From assembly GCA_015075175.1 (NCBI GenBank), contig JABTUV010000001.1:1039677-1103676 (forward strand): 64,000 nt of DNA, read 5' to 3'. Below are positions 8,552 to 21,246 of this stretch, piece after piece. Position 1 is the stretch's first letter. Every line of letters begins with the position of its first letter. Source of the DNA: a bacterium. GTDB taxonomy: Bacteria > Hinthialibacterota > Hinthialibacteria > H5-UNCL2. The translations under genes and the position numbers were made by a program. Below the pieces are notes generated by a model, which worked only from the letters and a program-made list of their open reading frames with translations, was not told where the DNA came from and did not search any database.

Positions 8552-8627
8552 GCCGGCGGGTAAACAGTGGGTAGAGCAGTGGTTTTGTAAACCACGGGTC
8601 GAGGTTCGAAGCCCTCCGCCGGCTCCA
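8552..8627 (+). tRNA. tRNA-Thr (TGT)-like gene, damaged arms
   Basis: Acceptor arms GCCGGCG (8552-8558) and CGCCGGC (8617-8623) pair perfectly and a genomic CCA ends at 8627. The anticodon stem GTGGT/ACCAC encloses loop TTTGTAA, giving anticodon TGT (Thr, ACA). The 3' D-stem strand GAGC is present, but the expected GCTC strand is replaced by TAAAC, so the D-stem cannot form. The T-stem is one base off a perfect GAGGG/CCCTC. It could be a decayed target gene or contain sequence errors. The 3' half is repeated at the right prophage end, marking this as the integration site. Confidence 0.75.
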
Positions 8628-8630
8628 ACT
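8579..8630. other. attL core of prophage
   Basis: 52 nt running from the anticodon stem through the tRNA 3' end into AACT, repeated at 43313-43364. The first 23 nt and last 20 nt are identical, with a few differences in the T-arm. An intact tRNA 5' half on this side and only a 3' fragment on the other is the classic outcome of integration into a tRNA gene by a tyrosine recombinase. Confidence 0.85.
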
Positions 8631-8669
8631 GATTCTATTGCACTTACGAATTACTGCTACCCAAAAGTG

Positions 8670-11600
8670 CTAGCCGTAATGATGCCAGGAAATGCCGAGA
8701 AATGGGTCTATGCGGGCTACACCTACGCCGCCTGGCTTGATTTTGCGTCGGAGCATTTCTTTCCGCGCAAGGTCGCGCGCCTCGATCACGCCGCGCACAA
8801 ACTTCACCTGTTCCGGAGCGGGTGGTCGAAGTCCAGGCGGGCAGCGTGCTCGTTCAGTGCCCGAATGGTCCGCTTGCCGGCCAAGATGCTCAACTCGTGG
8901 TACTCCTCGGGAGTCCAGTACTGCTCATGCCCCTGCTTCCCATAGCGCCACGAAGGGCCTTCCGCCGCCCACACGTCGTTGGGATTCTGGTTGTTCCAGT
9001 TAACGATCATGCGGTCGAGGTTCTGCTCCAGTACAGGCCGGTCGTCCGGCCAGTGTTCTTCTGCCTTGACCGGGGAGAACAGCCGGAAGAGGAAGTCCGT
9101 CGCCGGGTGGACAGCAGGCCGTTTGATGACCTCCTGCCCCCACAAGTCCACACGCGGCATCATGCCGGCGGCGCCGGGATAGGGCGCAAGTTCATACTGC
9201 ACCCGCCGCGCATACTGCCGCCACCATGCGCTACGCCTCGCCGCGGACCGCCGTTTCCCTGATATACGGATCGGTGTTCGCGCCGTACCCCGTATGATGT
9301 TGGGGACCCACGAGGCCGCGAAGTTGGCCGCGAACTGGCTGGCGTACCGTTCATCCTCAATGGCGTTGACTAGTCGGATAGCCCCTGCATAAACGTTTTA
9401 TCCTGACTCTGGGCGACGAAGTACTTCCAGAACGCTCCGGCCGCCGCGGTCATCTCCTTGCCGTCGCGGGCCGCCCTGATGTTGTGCAAAAGGTCCACAA
9501 GGGTCGTCAGCCCCGTCGCCATCGGTTCAACATGGCCGTAGCCGATGTACGTACCGGTGCCGGGCACGCGAATATGCTGCGGCGGGATGGTCCGATAGGC
9601 GACATCTCGCTGCCCACGCCTGGTTCCGCGGTAGGGCATGGACCCAGTGATCCACGGCTCCTCATCGTTGTCTCCACCGAAGAAGCCGAGCAGCCCCATC
9701 AGCCCGATGGTGACGGCCATGCTGTTGAACGCTTCCGCCAAGTCGCGCACCGCCGTTCGACGGCTGTACGTCGGGTCGCCAGACGCAACCCTGTAACCGG
9801 CGTAGATTGCGCCGAGCGGTTGAACGGCGCAATCCCGCCTTGTAGATATTCACGTTGGTCTTGAGGAATGGGACAAGGAAGTGGAGCGGCCAGGCGACAC
9901 GGCGCAACTCCATAACTTTCTGCCCCACCTTGCCGAGGTCCCGCTGAAAAGTGAGGTCGATGGCCGTCTCCACTCCCCGCGTCCAGGCTACCGAGGAGGT
10001 ATCCGCGAGCAGCGCACTCATGCGGCTTTGCAGTGCGGCGCCCGCCAGGCCCTCGGCCTTGGCGATGCGGTAGGCGACGGCTGCCGCCTCCATCTCCCCG
10101 ACGATGCTCTTCTGGAACTCATCCATCGCCAGCAACGCCCGGAACGGGACGCGGATCGTCCGCCCCAACTTGCCGCCGATAGCCGCGCGATGGGAGTCGA
10201 TGGCGCGGTTGCCGCCGGCCGTACTCCCCATGATTTCATCCTCGAACATGGGCCGCTCAGTACGCCAGGAGGCCAGCAAATTGCGCACCCCACGGGCGAA
10301 CCCAGGCTTCATCGCGTGAAGCAAGTACTTGAATTCTCCGAATTGCGCCTGGTCGGGAGAGCCTACGGCCAGCGCGTTCCATGCGGCCTCGGCAAACCTC
10401 TGGATGGTGAACTCCCAGAATGCGTTGGCCGTGTTGCCCACCAGGTTGCGCACATGAGTCGCGGTTCCCGAGAGCAGGCCCGCCTTCCAGAATTCCACCA
10501 GTTTCAAGGGAAGGTGAGAGCGCGCCGCGCTGATTTCGTCTTCCATGCGGTACGCCTCGTCAGGGTTGGCGAGAATCTCCCGGAGTCGCTCCATGTCGAA
10601 TCCGCGCGTGACAAGCAGCTGGCGCAGCCTGACGATCTCCGACGCCATGCGCTTGATGATCCGGTCCTTCTGCTTGCGCAGTCGCTCGATCTCCTCGGGC
10701 GAGGCCGCCTTGCGCATCTCCTCGTCGATCTGCTTGATCACCTTCTCGTCTTTGGGGTCAGGCTCCGAGATCATTTCGGAGATTGCATCGGCGGCCCGCT
10801 GCGCCGGAGTCTTGAATCGGTCGCGCCGCTGGCGGAAGGCGCGAGCCTGCTCGGACCCCGACTGCCGCCACGCCCAAACAAGCCGTTGCACATCCGCAAC
10901 GCGCTCGACCGTTGCGCCCGGAGTCAACACCTCCAGCGTCTCTTGCGCTACGACGCGCTGGGCGGCGACCGTCTCCACATCGGAGAGCATCCCGGTCTCC
11001 ATCCGATTGAGCAGATACGCTCGGGCGTCGGGTCGGGCCAGGAGTTGCTCGGCCGCCGCCCCAACCTCGTCGTCGGCCCGGCGCTCCGGCCGCCCCACCT
11101 GGGTCCGCCGCTCGTCCACGTCGTCCACAAAGGCGCGGCTCTCCTCGGTCATCGCCGGATTCGCCAAGTCGGGGCGCCCGCGCGTCCGCTTCTTTACCTG
11201 GTAACTGCCGCCTTTTGGCTTGAAATCGTGGAGCCAATTGTATAGTCTATCCCCAGAAGGCTCGGAGGGCCCGTCTCCTGCATTGCCTAGCGGAGTAGAC
11301 CGGCTCGAAGGGCCTTCTTCTATGATCCTCGCGTGCGTTACGTGATTATCATAGTAGAACGTCCCGTCGTGCCTTTCTCTCAGCGTCAGCCTGATATATA
11401 CTCGTTCGCCTTCGAGCGTAGCCTTTACTCCGTAGTGATGCCAAGCCTTAATGGACGACCTATCCCCTGGGCCCGGAGCTTCTGACCACGCGCGCACCGC
11501 CCCGGACAACAGGGCGGGGAGTGACGGTATAATCTTGACGATCCGCAAGTCTGCGCTTTGCGACTGGGTCTTTTTCAAACCCGCGGGCTCGAATATTACG

Positions 11601-14600
11601 GAATGCCCGTCGCGTGTTTTCGGACGTTGCCGGGAGATTCGACGATACTCGACCCGTGCGACCCGGCGAATCTCGCCGGCGTCCTCGATGCCGGCGAACG
11701 CCGAAGTATCCACCTCTACCGGGTCCATCTCCAGGAGCATCCGGCGCCGCGCGTCCTCGTCGGGCGGGCCGATTGAGTAGTGCTCCTGAACTTTTCCAAC
11801 GCCCCGCACCGGCCGGCTCCAGAAGCCCGGAGCATCCAGCTGGGCCAGAATCTCAGCCGCCCGTGGTGTGGCAATTCCAAAGAGGCGCAGGATAAAATCC
11901 CGAACTCTCTGCCAAATGCTACGGCCGCGGCTGTCCGTCGCGGTTTCCGCGACGCGCGCGATCATCTCTTCCTGCCGTCCTGGGTCGGTCTCCCCAGGAG
12001 CATACTCGTCTACCAGCGCCTGCCATTCACCCTCGGAGAATAACCCCAGGCTGCGCGCCACGTGCACGCGCTCATGGCGCAACGTTGCATCGTCCGCCTC
12101 CCCCAAGAGCAAACGGAGCAGGCCCAGCGCGCCGGTGGTATTCCCGTCGACGCCGGTAAATTGCCAATGTCCGGCGACCACGATCTCCGGATCGTCGGCG
12201 ACGGCGTCGCCGTATTCACGTCTAATCCGCTCTCGGTCGGCCGCAATGTCGGAGACCCATTGTGCGCCGAACTCGGCTCCGTTGGGCAATAGCACTCGGT
12301 ACCCGGAGCGGCCCTTGCGCTCGACCAGACTGCCAGGAAACGCCGAGGCGATCTCCTCTGGCATGAGCATGGCCACGCCGCGCTCGGTATCGGCGCCTCC
12401 GACCTGGGCGTGCCCGTCGGTCAGCGCATGGTTTAGGTCCTCCAGCTCCGCCTGGGCCCGCCTCAATTCCGCAGCCTTGGGGAAAGGTTGTCCTACGCTC
12501 GCCCGAAGCCTTTCGGCTTCCTCCTGCGTTCGCTCCAAGTGCCGCTGAAAAGTAGTGACCTGATTGAGAATCTCCTCACCGGCGCGTCTAATCGCCAGCA
12601 AGACACCGCGCCCCGTCTGCGCCTGACTCCACACCACAGTTACATCGCCGAACCGTACTTCCACGCCTACAGTAGGGTTCCACGTGGTAACTTGAAATCC
12701 CGACGCATTGAGCGTGCCCGTGGCGTGCGCCCCAACATGCACCCGCACCTGATACCCGGCGATCTCCGCCTCTAGGGCGACTTTGGCACGAGCCGCCGCA
12801 TCGTGCTGCTGCCCGCCCCAATGCACCCCAAGGGCCTTCTGCCCATCAAAGACAGCCTTAATCCGTTCAACCAGCGCAGCGTCGAGGGCTTTCTCGGCCT
12901 CCTTGCGGTCGGCGTACTCCACGCCCTCGATCTCCGCCACAAACGGAGCCGCCCCCACGTGCTCTGCCTTCCGGTTGATCTCCTGCCAGGTCTCCAGGTT
13001 TCGCTCCAGGGTTGGGATGCGGTCTTCGGCCGCCTTGAGGCCAGCCGCCTGCCGCGCCTGGGAGTCGGTCCACGCCTCCTGCTCCAGCGACAGCGCCCGT
13101 ACTTCAGCTTCCAGGTCCAGCTTGCGAAAAATGCGAGGATCATCGGCGTAGGCCGCCATCTGCTCCCGCGCCGAAAGGATCACCCCGCCGAAGGGATCGT
13201 CGAACTCGCGGCCCTGAAGATTGCCCGACCACAGCTGTTGGATGAACGACGCCTTGCGCAGGTTCGCGCCCCAGATGGCGGCGTCCAGCGTGCTTTTCAT
13301 CCCGTAGGAGTACACCTCCACCACGGCGTTGGTATTGCCGTAGCGTATGATCCGCCCTTCGCGCTGCTCCACGTCCGACGGCAGCCAGGGCGCGTCCAGG
13401 TGGTGCAGGGCCTTGAGCCGCTCCTGGACGTTGACGCCGACCCCCATCTTCTGGGTTCCTCCCAGAAGCACCCGGATGGTCCCCGCGTTCATCGCCTCGA
13501 AGAGCTTGGCGCGCTGGGCGTCGGTCTTATAGTCGTTTATCACGGCGATTTCTTCCTTCGGCACGCCAGCCTTCACCAGTTTCCGCGTGATGTCGCGGAA
13601 TAGCCACAGGTCCGCTTCGCCCTCGACGGCTTCGCCCTCAGCGTCGTCCGGCTCGATCTCCAGGCTGATGTTCTTGCGCTCGGCGAAACTGCGCAGGAGC
13701 GACACATCCATCGGGTTGTAGGAATCGCAGAACACCATCTGCGTAGTCTTGTCCTTTGCGCCCGCCCGGTAGATTTCCAGTACTTTCTGGATCGCGATGT
13801 TGACCTTGGAGTTAGGCTCATCGGCGGCGTTGGGCTCCACCAGGCGGATGTCCAGGGCAGCCTTCTTGCCGGCGTTGTAGAGCAAAATAGGGATGTAGCT
13901 ATGCTGCTTCTTTTCGTCGCCGGACAGTCCGGAGAACGCCTGCATGACCTCCCCCAGGAAGGCCACGAACTTCGAGACTCCGGCGGTCCGCTCCACGGCC
14001 ACGCTCTGCGTTCCGCCCCCCGCGACCTCCGGCATTCCGTTGCCCATGTCGCTGAGCATGGCCCGCAGGTTTTGCGTTGACAGAATGTCCCACCGGCTGC
14101 GAATAAACGCCATCAGCTCCGGCCCGTTGGTGTATTTGGCCAGGGCGTTTTTGAACACCCACTTCATAGCCGCGTTCATCGTATGGACCGAGCTGACCCG
14201 GGCGAAGGCTGAAACGAAGCGGTCGAAGGTCGTTATCCCCCACTCCTTAATGACGTCCGGAGCCATGATATTAGTTAGGTGCCAGGCCTCTCCCAGCGTG
14301 TTGGTCACCGGAGTCCCTGTCGCCAGGTAGACTCCCCTTCCACGGTTGTGGTCCTGTATGTACCGCGCCTTCATGAGTACGTCGAATGCGCGCTGGCTTT
14401 CCTGGGTTTCCAGCCCCACAAGTTTCGGCAACTTGGTTACGAACGGCGGTTTCTTGTAAGCATGAGCCTCGTCCAGGAACAAGGCGTCCACTCCCAGGTC
14501 GTCGAAGTAAACGTCGCCATCGGCGCGGGCCCGCACCTTGGCCATAAGGCGATCAAGCCGGTCCTCAAGCCGCTTCTTCTGCTTGACCAGCTGCTTGACC

Positions 14601-17600
14601 GTGGGCGCCTTCTTGCCTTCCCGCTCGGACGCCTCCTCGATGACCTGCTCCAGGTCGCGAATCATCTCCTGCACCCAGGCCGCCATGCGCCGGGGATCGT
14701 TCTCGATCAGTCCGAACGAAGACTGGGCCATGATGACCGCGTCCCAGTCGCCCGAGGCGATCCGCCCAACAAACTGCCGCCGCCTGGAGGACTCCAGGTC
14801 CTCCTTGGTCGCCACGAGCACGTTCGCTCCGGGGTACATCTGCCGGAACGACGCCGCGAATTGCGGCAGCGTGGCGTTCTGGACCACGAGCAGGGGCTTG
14901 CGTGCCAGTCCCAGCCGTCGCAGCTCCATCGCGGTGGCGATCATTGAGTAGGTTTTGCCTGCGCCCACGGCGTGGGCGATCAGCCCCGCTCCCTGCTGAA
15001 TCAGCCGCCACACCAGGTTCTTCTGATAGGGGCGCAGAGCCACGTCCACACTGCTTCCGGGCAGCGTCAGATGGGAACCATCGAATTGCGGAACAACGTA
15101 AAAATTGAACTTCTCGTTGTAAGCGTCCTCGATTTGGCGGCTGGCGTCGGCGTTGGCCAGGACCCAGGATCGGAACGCCTCCTGCAGGCGCTCGGCGGCG
15201 GCCCGCGCTGCAACCGTCTTGGAGGGGTTGAAGACCCGCGTGGTCCCGCCCTTGCCGTCGGGCACGGAGTCAAACACCTGAATATCTTTCAGGTTCAGAA
15301 GATGGGCCAGGACTTTGTCCGCGGGCATGTCTGGCGTGCCATAGGTTTCCGTGAAATCGACGCCCAGGCCGCGCCCCGATACGTGCCAGGCATCCGCCGC
15401 CTCGGAATAGCTGATCCCCAGGCGACCGCCGTGGAGCACCTGGCTGGAAAACTCCTGGACGATGTTCTCCGGGATCCAGGCGGACCCCAGTCGAAACCCG
15501 ACGTGCGCTATACCGATTCGCTGCGGCTGAACAGCCTCCAGCGCCGCCACATTGCGCCGATAGGCGCTGTCCTGCTCCGCCGCCGCCTGCGCCTCGCGCA
15601 GCTTCTTGCGCACGTTCCCCGACAGGTACAAGTCTCGGGGTTCGTACAGCCCGCTGACCGGGTCGCGGTAGACCGCGCCCTGGGCCTCCAGCTCCGCAAT
15701 GATCTCGCCCTCGCCCTTTCCGGTAATGCGCGCCATGTACTCCGGGTCGATCTTGCCGTAATAGGCCATCGAGATGAGCATCGCATCTTTGGCGCTATCG
15801 GCACGTATGGGAATCGACCACGGCCAAATGGTACGCTTGGCAAAAACCGCGGCCTTGCGCCACACCTTGATGAGTTTCGCCGGGTTTTTGGGGTCAACTG
15901 CCTGCTCGACATTCTCCAGCGACAGGATGAGATAGTAACTGGGGTCGGGGGAGAACTTCTTGGTGGAGTGCCCCCCCAGGGCCCCAAAGCGGCGACGATA
16001 ATCGTCGTACAGTCGGCTGAGCTTCTTCCGTGACGCCTCGACCTGCTCTTCACTGGCGGTCGGGTCCTGCATCAATCGAATGTGTTCGCGGTAATGGTCG
16101 CGCAGCCCAATGTAGGCCCGAGCCTGAATCAAGTGCGACCCGCCCTTGATCTGCGGAAAGACCTCGGAGGCGGGGACGAACTTGCCGCCTGAAACGGCGA
16201 CCAGATCTCCCTTGGGCGAGAGCATCAACTCATTCTCACGGCGTCCCTCCGCCTCTCCCAGCGTCGTGAAGTCCACGGCCGCAGGCGCCGCCGCGGAGCC
16301 TGCGATATTCTCGGGCAGGCGCGCCGTCGCCTTGGCCAACTCTTCGGCCAGGTTCGCGCCCGGCCGTGGCTTGAGCGTGAACTCATCGGCGCCGCCGTAC
16401 ATGGTCCCTTCCATCGATGGCGTGCCCAGCATGTTCTCGGGGTGGGCGTGGAAGTACTCGTTGACCTGGCCGGTCTTGCCCTCCATCTCCATCGGCAACA
16501 CGGCGGCCCACGCCTGCCGCCAGGCAAAGCCCCCTCCGTCCGGCTTGCGGAAGATCAGAAGATCGGTCGTCACCTCGGTCCCGGCGTTCTCCGAAAAAGC
16601 GTTGTTCGGCAGGCGGATCGCGGCGACCAGGTCGCCCTTGCCGGCGATCAGCTCGCGCTGCTGCCTATTGGCGTCCATGGTGAAATGAGTGGAGATCGCC
16701 AGGAGAATCCCACCCGGCCGGAGGGCGTCCAGCATCCTCACGATGAAATAGTTGTGGAGGCTGAGGTCCTGTCCGTACTGTTCTTTGGCCTGCCACGGCC
16801 CGCCCGCAGCGAATGGCACGTTGGTGATGGCCAGGTCGATACTGGACGGCGGAAGCCCGACCGTCTCAAAGCCGCGGTTGAAGACCGTCGCCCGAGGATA
16901 GAGCTTGGCGAGGATACGCCCGGATAGAGAATCCAACTCGATGCCGACGAGATTGCTGTTCGCCGCCAGGTCCTGGGGCATCAGCCCGAAGAAATGCCCG
17001 ACGCCCGCAGCGGGCTCCAGCACCGTCCCGCCCGTGAACCCCAGCCTCCGAGCCATACCCCACATGGCCGAGATCACGCTCCGCGACGTATAGTGGGCAT
17101 TGATGGTGCTAGCCTGGGCCCGCTCCCATTCCTCCTCGGTCAGGAGCTCGTGCACTTCCCGGGCCAGGGCACCCCACTTTTTCTCCCAGGCTTCGTCGCG
17201 TCTCCCATGCCGGAAGTGGAGGTCTCCGCGCTGGGCAGCCTCCATCGCCTCCCGTTTGCCGCGGTCAAACACTTGCGACAATCCGCCCCATCCCGTGTAC
17301 CTGGCTAGAACACGTTTTTCATCGGCAGTCGCCTCGCGGTTTTCGGATTCAAGCACACGCAATAGGCGGATAGCTGCAAGGTTGGCGCGCGCCTTGGCCA
17401 CGTCTCCCTTGGGAGCGATTTCGTCCTCTGGCGCGATGGAATGGTTTACTCGTCCATCATCTTCGCCTTGAATCGCTCCAGCATCTTGCGGCCCCGGGCG
17501 CTCAGCTTCGGCGGGTTCTCCGGCGGATCCGGGTTCGACGGTGCCACGATCTCCGCGTATGCGATTTCGGTCGCCTGAGCCTGGTCCATCCTCTGGTTGA

Positions 17601-20095
17601 GTACGAGACGGCCGGCGACCTGAATCGCCCGGTCGGCCACGCCCTCCAGGTGCTGTTTCAGGCGCCCGTTCCGCAGGAGGCTCTCCAGAAACTGCGGCTG
17701 ATTCTCCTCTAGCCACGCCAGATGGTCCCAGAACTCTTCGGCGTCCCGAAGGTCCGTCACCGCGCCCTCCATGCTCGGCTCCGACATTGCGCCCACCCCC
17801 TTTCTCGTCAGACTGGGCTTCACCGCTCTCAATCGTACTCTCGCCTTCCGCCTGGGTCAACTGCTGGGCGTTCTCCGGGAGAACGTCATAATCTTTCAGC
17901 GGGTTTGCGTCATCCTGCACGACGTACCGCCTGATTCCCCCGTGGCCGTCAGGGACAGCATCGACGATCATTCCTGTCCGCGTTACCCCATCGCGGGTAC
18001 GGAACTGAATGCGATCCCCCTCCCTGAAGCCAGGGGCCTGCGTAACGACTGCCTTCTCCTGCGTGGCCGGCTGCTCTACCGGCTTCCTACCCTTCCACCA
18101 CGAGACCCAGACCGGAATCTTATCGACTCCCAACCGCTCAGCAGCGAGTGCGCGGTGGCGTCCTTCTTGCTCGATTACCTCTCCTGTGTCGGCATTGCGA
18201 CGCAACGAGACCGGTTCAAAATCCTTGCCCTCACGCATCGCCTTTTCCAGCTCGGCGACGCGCTGCTCATCTATGAACTTGCGCCCAGCCGCATCGAGAT
18301 ACTCAGCCGGCGACATCTCCACTACCGTTTCGGGCCATGCTTCCCGACGCTGCCCCCAGGCAATCCCGACAGTTTCCCTCTTGCCCTCCGGCGCCCCTTT
18401 CGGCTCAGGTGGAGGAGCCGCCTCGCCCGCCACATCCGCCCCGCCCGCAACCGCATCCTCGGACTCTGCGGGCGCCAGGAGATCCTCGTCCACTACCACG
18501 TCCCGCCCGCCCTCGGTGACGCGCACCCGGCCCTTGCGCCCGGAGCGTCCCGCCACGGTCCCCCGCCGTTTGACATCGGGTCCGCTGGGGTCCGTCCCCA
18601 CAACTTCATCGCCGACCTTGATCTCGGTTCGCGCGGGAGGCTCGGTCGGGGCCGCCTCGCCAGGCTCATCCGCTCCAGCCTTCCGAGTCGGTTCTCCCGG
18701 CTTCGCCTCCTGAATAGGGAGAGACGGTGGAGCCTCTTCTGCGCCGCCCTCAGGCGCAGCCGGACCCGGCTGGGGGCGGGGGGCCTCTTCTGTCTCCTGG
18801 ACCACGGAGTCCAGCAGCTCTCCAATCTCCTCTGCCTCCTCAGCCGAGAGGTCTGGAGCTGCCGCGATCTCCGCTATCTGCGGCGGAACCGCCTGGTTCT
18901 CTTGGGGTGTTACCGGCGGAGTGCTCTCCGGGGGCGTCTTTCCCCCTACGTTGGGGGATTCGGGCGCCGGGGCCCCTCCCCCGACCACCAGTGTTACCGG
19001 CGGAGTGGCCCCAGGCGGCATCCGCAAGCGGGCCGCCAGCCGTGCGCGTTCTGCGGCGTTCGCGCGGCGGAGCCCGGGCATAGCCACAAAGAGAAACTCC
19101 AAGTCCCTGCGCGACGGCTTCTCCTTGTCGCGCAGCGCCGCCATCTCGGCGGGGAACGCCTGCACCAGTTCAGCCAGGTCCTCGTCGGTCAGATCGTCCA
19201 GGCCCGGTCTCGCTTCGGCCTCGGTCGCCGGCGCCGGTGGTTCTCCCGGCCCCGGCGGGATCTCGGCATCCTTCTGTTTGCCAGCCTTACGCTGCTCTGC
19301 AGCGGAGCGGCGGGAGATGCCCCATGCCTCCTCGACCGCGGTCTGCCCCAGCCCGCCGACGACTTCAGCGGCGATGCCTCCCGGCGACAGCTCCTCGCCA
19401 GCGGCCAGCTCGCCGGCCGCCTCTCCGCCGGCGTCAAGCGCCGCTTGCAACAGCGCGTCCAGCGCCTTGCCCGTGATCCCGGGGATCGCCTTGGCGAACT
19501 TGCCCGCCGCCCCCATCGACGTAGCGTCGGCCAGGGCGATGGGCCCCGCTTTCAGGGCGGCCGAACGCCTGACCCGCGCCATCTTCTTTGGGTCGGCGAA
19601 CGCCATGCGCAGCGCGTCGGCGTCTCCAACGTCCACGCCCTCCTCGGCCAGTGCCTCCATCAGCTTACCCGCGTATTCCATGGCAAACGATCCAAGGCCG
19701 GTCCCCGCAACCAAGCCCGTAATATTTCCGGCCGGCCCAGCGACCGAACCCAAGGCACCACCCGCCACGGTCAGCGGCAGCTGCCCCATCAGATACTGGG
19801 TGAACATCTGGGCGCCAAGCTGCGTGGTAATGTCGATGGGGTCGAGTGCCAGGTTCTCCAGCATCTCCACCCAGGTCTTCGACTCGACAAAACGCTTGGC
19901 CTCTTTGGGGGTAGGGATACGCGCAGCCCGTTGGTTGGCCTGGGCCAGCTGCTCGAAGACGTCGGCACCGCCCGATGCGGCCAGGGTCAGGAGGCTCTGC
20001 TCCGCCTGGTTGGCGCCTTGCATGGCCATATTCGCCAGGCCCCGGAAATAGCCCGGCTCCTTGGGCTGCGGCTTGGCGGGGGACTCTTTGGCCAA
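8670..20095 (-). CDS. Giant DarB-like polyvalent protein (ParB-like, N6-MTase, SNF2 helicase)
   Basis: An uninterrupted frame of 3,477 codons (20095-9662) whose true C-terminus continues, through about five frame changes, to a stop at 8670. Seen in order: a Gly/Ala-rich hydrophobic stretch (residues about 93-142); acidic/proline linkers; a ParB-like domain ('EQEGRHRALAAERLGVDKIP', about 570-670); an N6-adenine methylase with 'VLEPAAGVGHFF' (about 1020) and 'NVPF' (about 1088); an SNF2-type helicase with 'HAVGAGKTYS' (about 1705), 'LFLDEAHAYKK' (about 1870), 'LATGTPVTNT' (about 1925) and 'QREGRIIRYGN' (about 2250); an HExxH motif 'RHERVHVARS' (about 2670); and an LPD38-like 'THVRNLVGNTANAF' (about 3210). 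P1 DarB, a head protein injected with DNA to block restriction, has the same methylase-helicase pairing. Injection and DNA protection are inferred. The start may be ATG 20213 after another shift. Confidence 0.88.
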
Positions 20096-20286
20096 TCGTC
20101 CGTCCCTGACCTTCGCCCACCACTCGGCGAAGTCGTCGTCGGCGCGCGGATGGCCCGGCGACCGGGGGCCATCATCAGCTCTCGAGCAGCAAGTTCGATC
20201 AGGATTCAGCCATCAGGGTTCCGCTGGGGACCAGGGGCTGTTCCACTGCGGCCACGCGCTGTTTCATTCGCCGGCCACTGCGCGGA

Positions 20287-21237
20287 TCAGGGGCCATACG
20301 TGCGCACGACCCACTTGAGGAAGCCCTGCGCGCGCGAGCGGGGAATCCTCCTATCTCCCTCCGCCGTAGTAATGACGATAACGTCCTCGTCTCCGTCCCT
20401 TTGCACCTGCCCGCCCGCGCCCGGCGGGCTGGGAGCCAGAAACTGATTGAGCGCCCGGAACGCCTGGATGGCAGCCGCGAGCATCTTGGCCAGGTCTCCG
20501 GGCTTGGGGGGAGTCACCGTCTCGCCCACCAGATCCTTGGTCGTGGCGCTTTCCCACATCTTGAGGAACATAGGCACAAACTTATCGAACGATATAGCGG
20601 CGCCACCCTCGCCATCGCCACCATCCTGGCCCTTGAAGAACTTCCATCCGCGCTCGTCCAGCACGGCGTAGCCTCCGGGGATTTTGACGCTGGACTGGTT
20701 CCACGCCTCTGACGCCGTAGGCCTCTGTTGCAGGAACTCCGGTGGTAGCTGCCTCTCCAGCAGGTCCAGCTCCTGGTGGGCTCGCCGGGCCACTTCGGGC
20801 GTGATCCACCCCTGCCGCAGCTGGTCATCCACGTAGGCCCGGCCCTCCGAGACCTGACGCGCCAGCTTGTCCGCGCGCACTCGCTCAGCTTCCGCGAGCT
20901 GCTTCTGCCGCCCCCTCTCCCGGGCCTCGGCCAGGTCCTCTTCGCGGAAGAGGTCGATGTAGAATCTGTCGTCCTTGCGCTGCTGGAGCTCAGCCTCCTC
21001 CCGCAGACGCTCATCCGTCCGCGCCGTCTCGAGCTTTTTCTGGCGCTCCAGCCGCACGTCGGCCAGCTGGTTCTCCAGCTCGACCTTCTCCTCCATCTCC
21101 TTCTTGCGGTCCTTGTCGCGGGCAATGCCCTCGGACAACCCCGAGAGGAGAGCAGATACATCGGACCATACCGAAGCACGCTGCGCTTCCCGCTGGGAGC
21201 CAGAGTAATCCGGTTCATGTCGTATCGTGATCGGCAT
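20287..21237 (-). CDS. Coiled-coil phage protein, probable ejection/internal virion protein
   Basis: 316 residues. Residues about 40-140 are almost continuous charged heptads rich in E, K, R and Q (for example 'EKVELENQLADVRLERQKKL'), a long coiled coil. The C-terminal half is mixed and ends 'RAQGFLKWVVRTYGP'. No named family is recognised. Its place between the tail-end genes and the giant polyvalent protein matches where short-tailed phages keep ejection proteins. ATG at 21237 lies 9 bp from the upstream stop. Confidence 0.7.
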   Translation of the reverse strand: MPITIRHEPDYSGSQREAQRASVWSDVSALLSGLSEGIARDKDRKKEMEEKVELENQLADVRLERQKKLETARTDERLREEAELQQRKDDRFYIDLFREEDLAEARERGRQKQLAEAERVRADKLARQVSEGRAYVDDQLRQGWITPEVARRAHQELDLLERQLPPEFLQQRPTASEAWNQSSVKIPGGYAVLDERGWKFFKGQDGGDGEGGAAISFDKFVPMFLKMWESATTKDLVGETVTPPKPGDLAKMLAAAIQAFRALNQFLAPSPPGAGGQVQRDGDEDVIVITTAEGDRRIPRSRAQGFLKWVVRTYGP

Positions 21238-21246
21238 CGCTTGCGC

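Noticed and set aside
17771..20446. An 891-codon plus-strand open frame
   Set aside because: It lies antisense to the giant polyvalent gene and its translation has no recognisable domains. High GC on the opposite strand explains the open frame.
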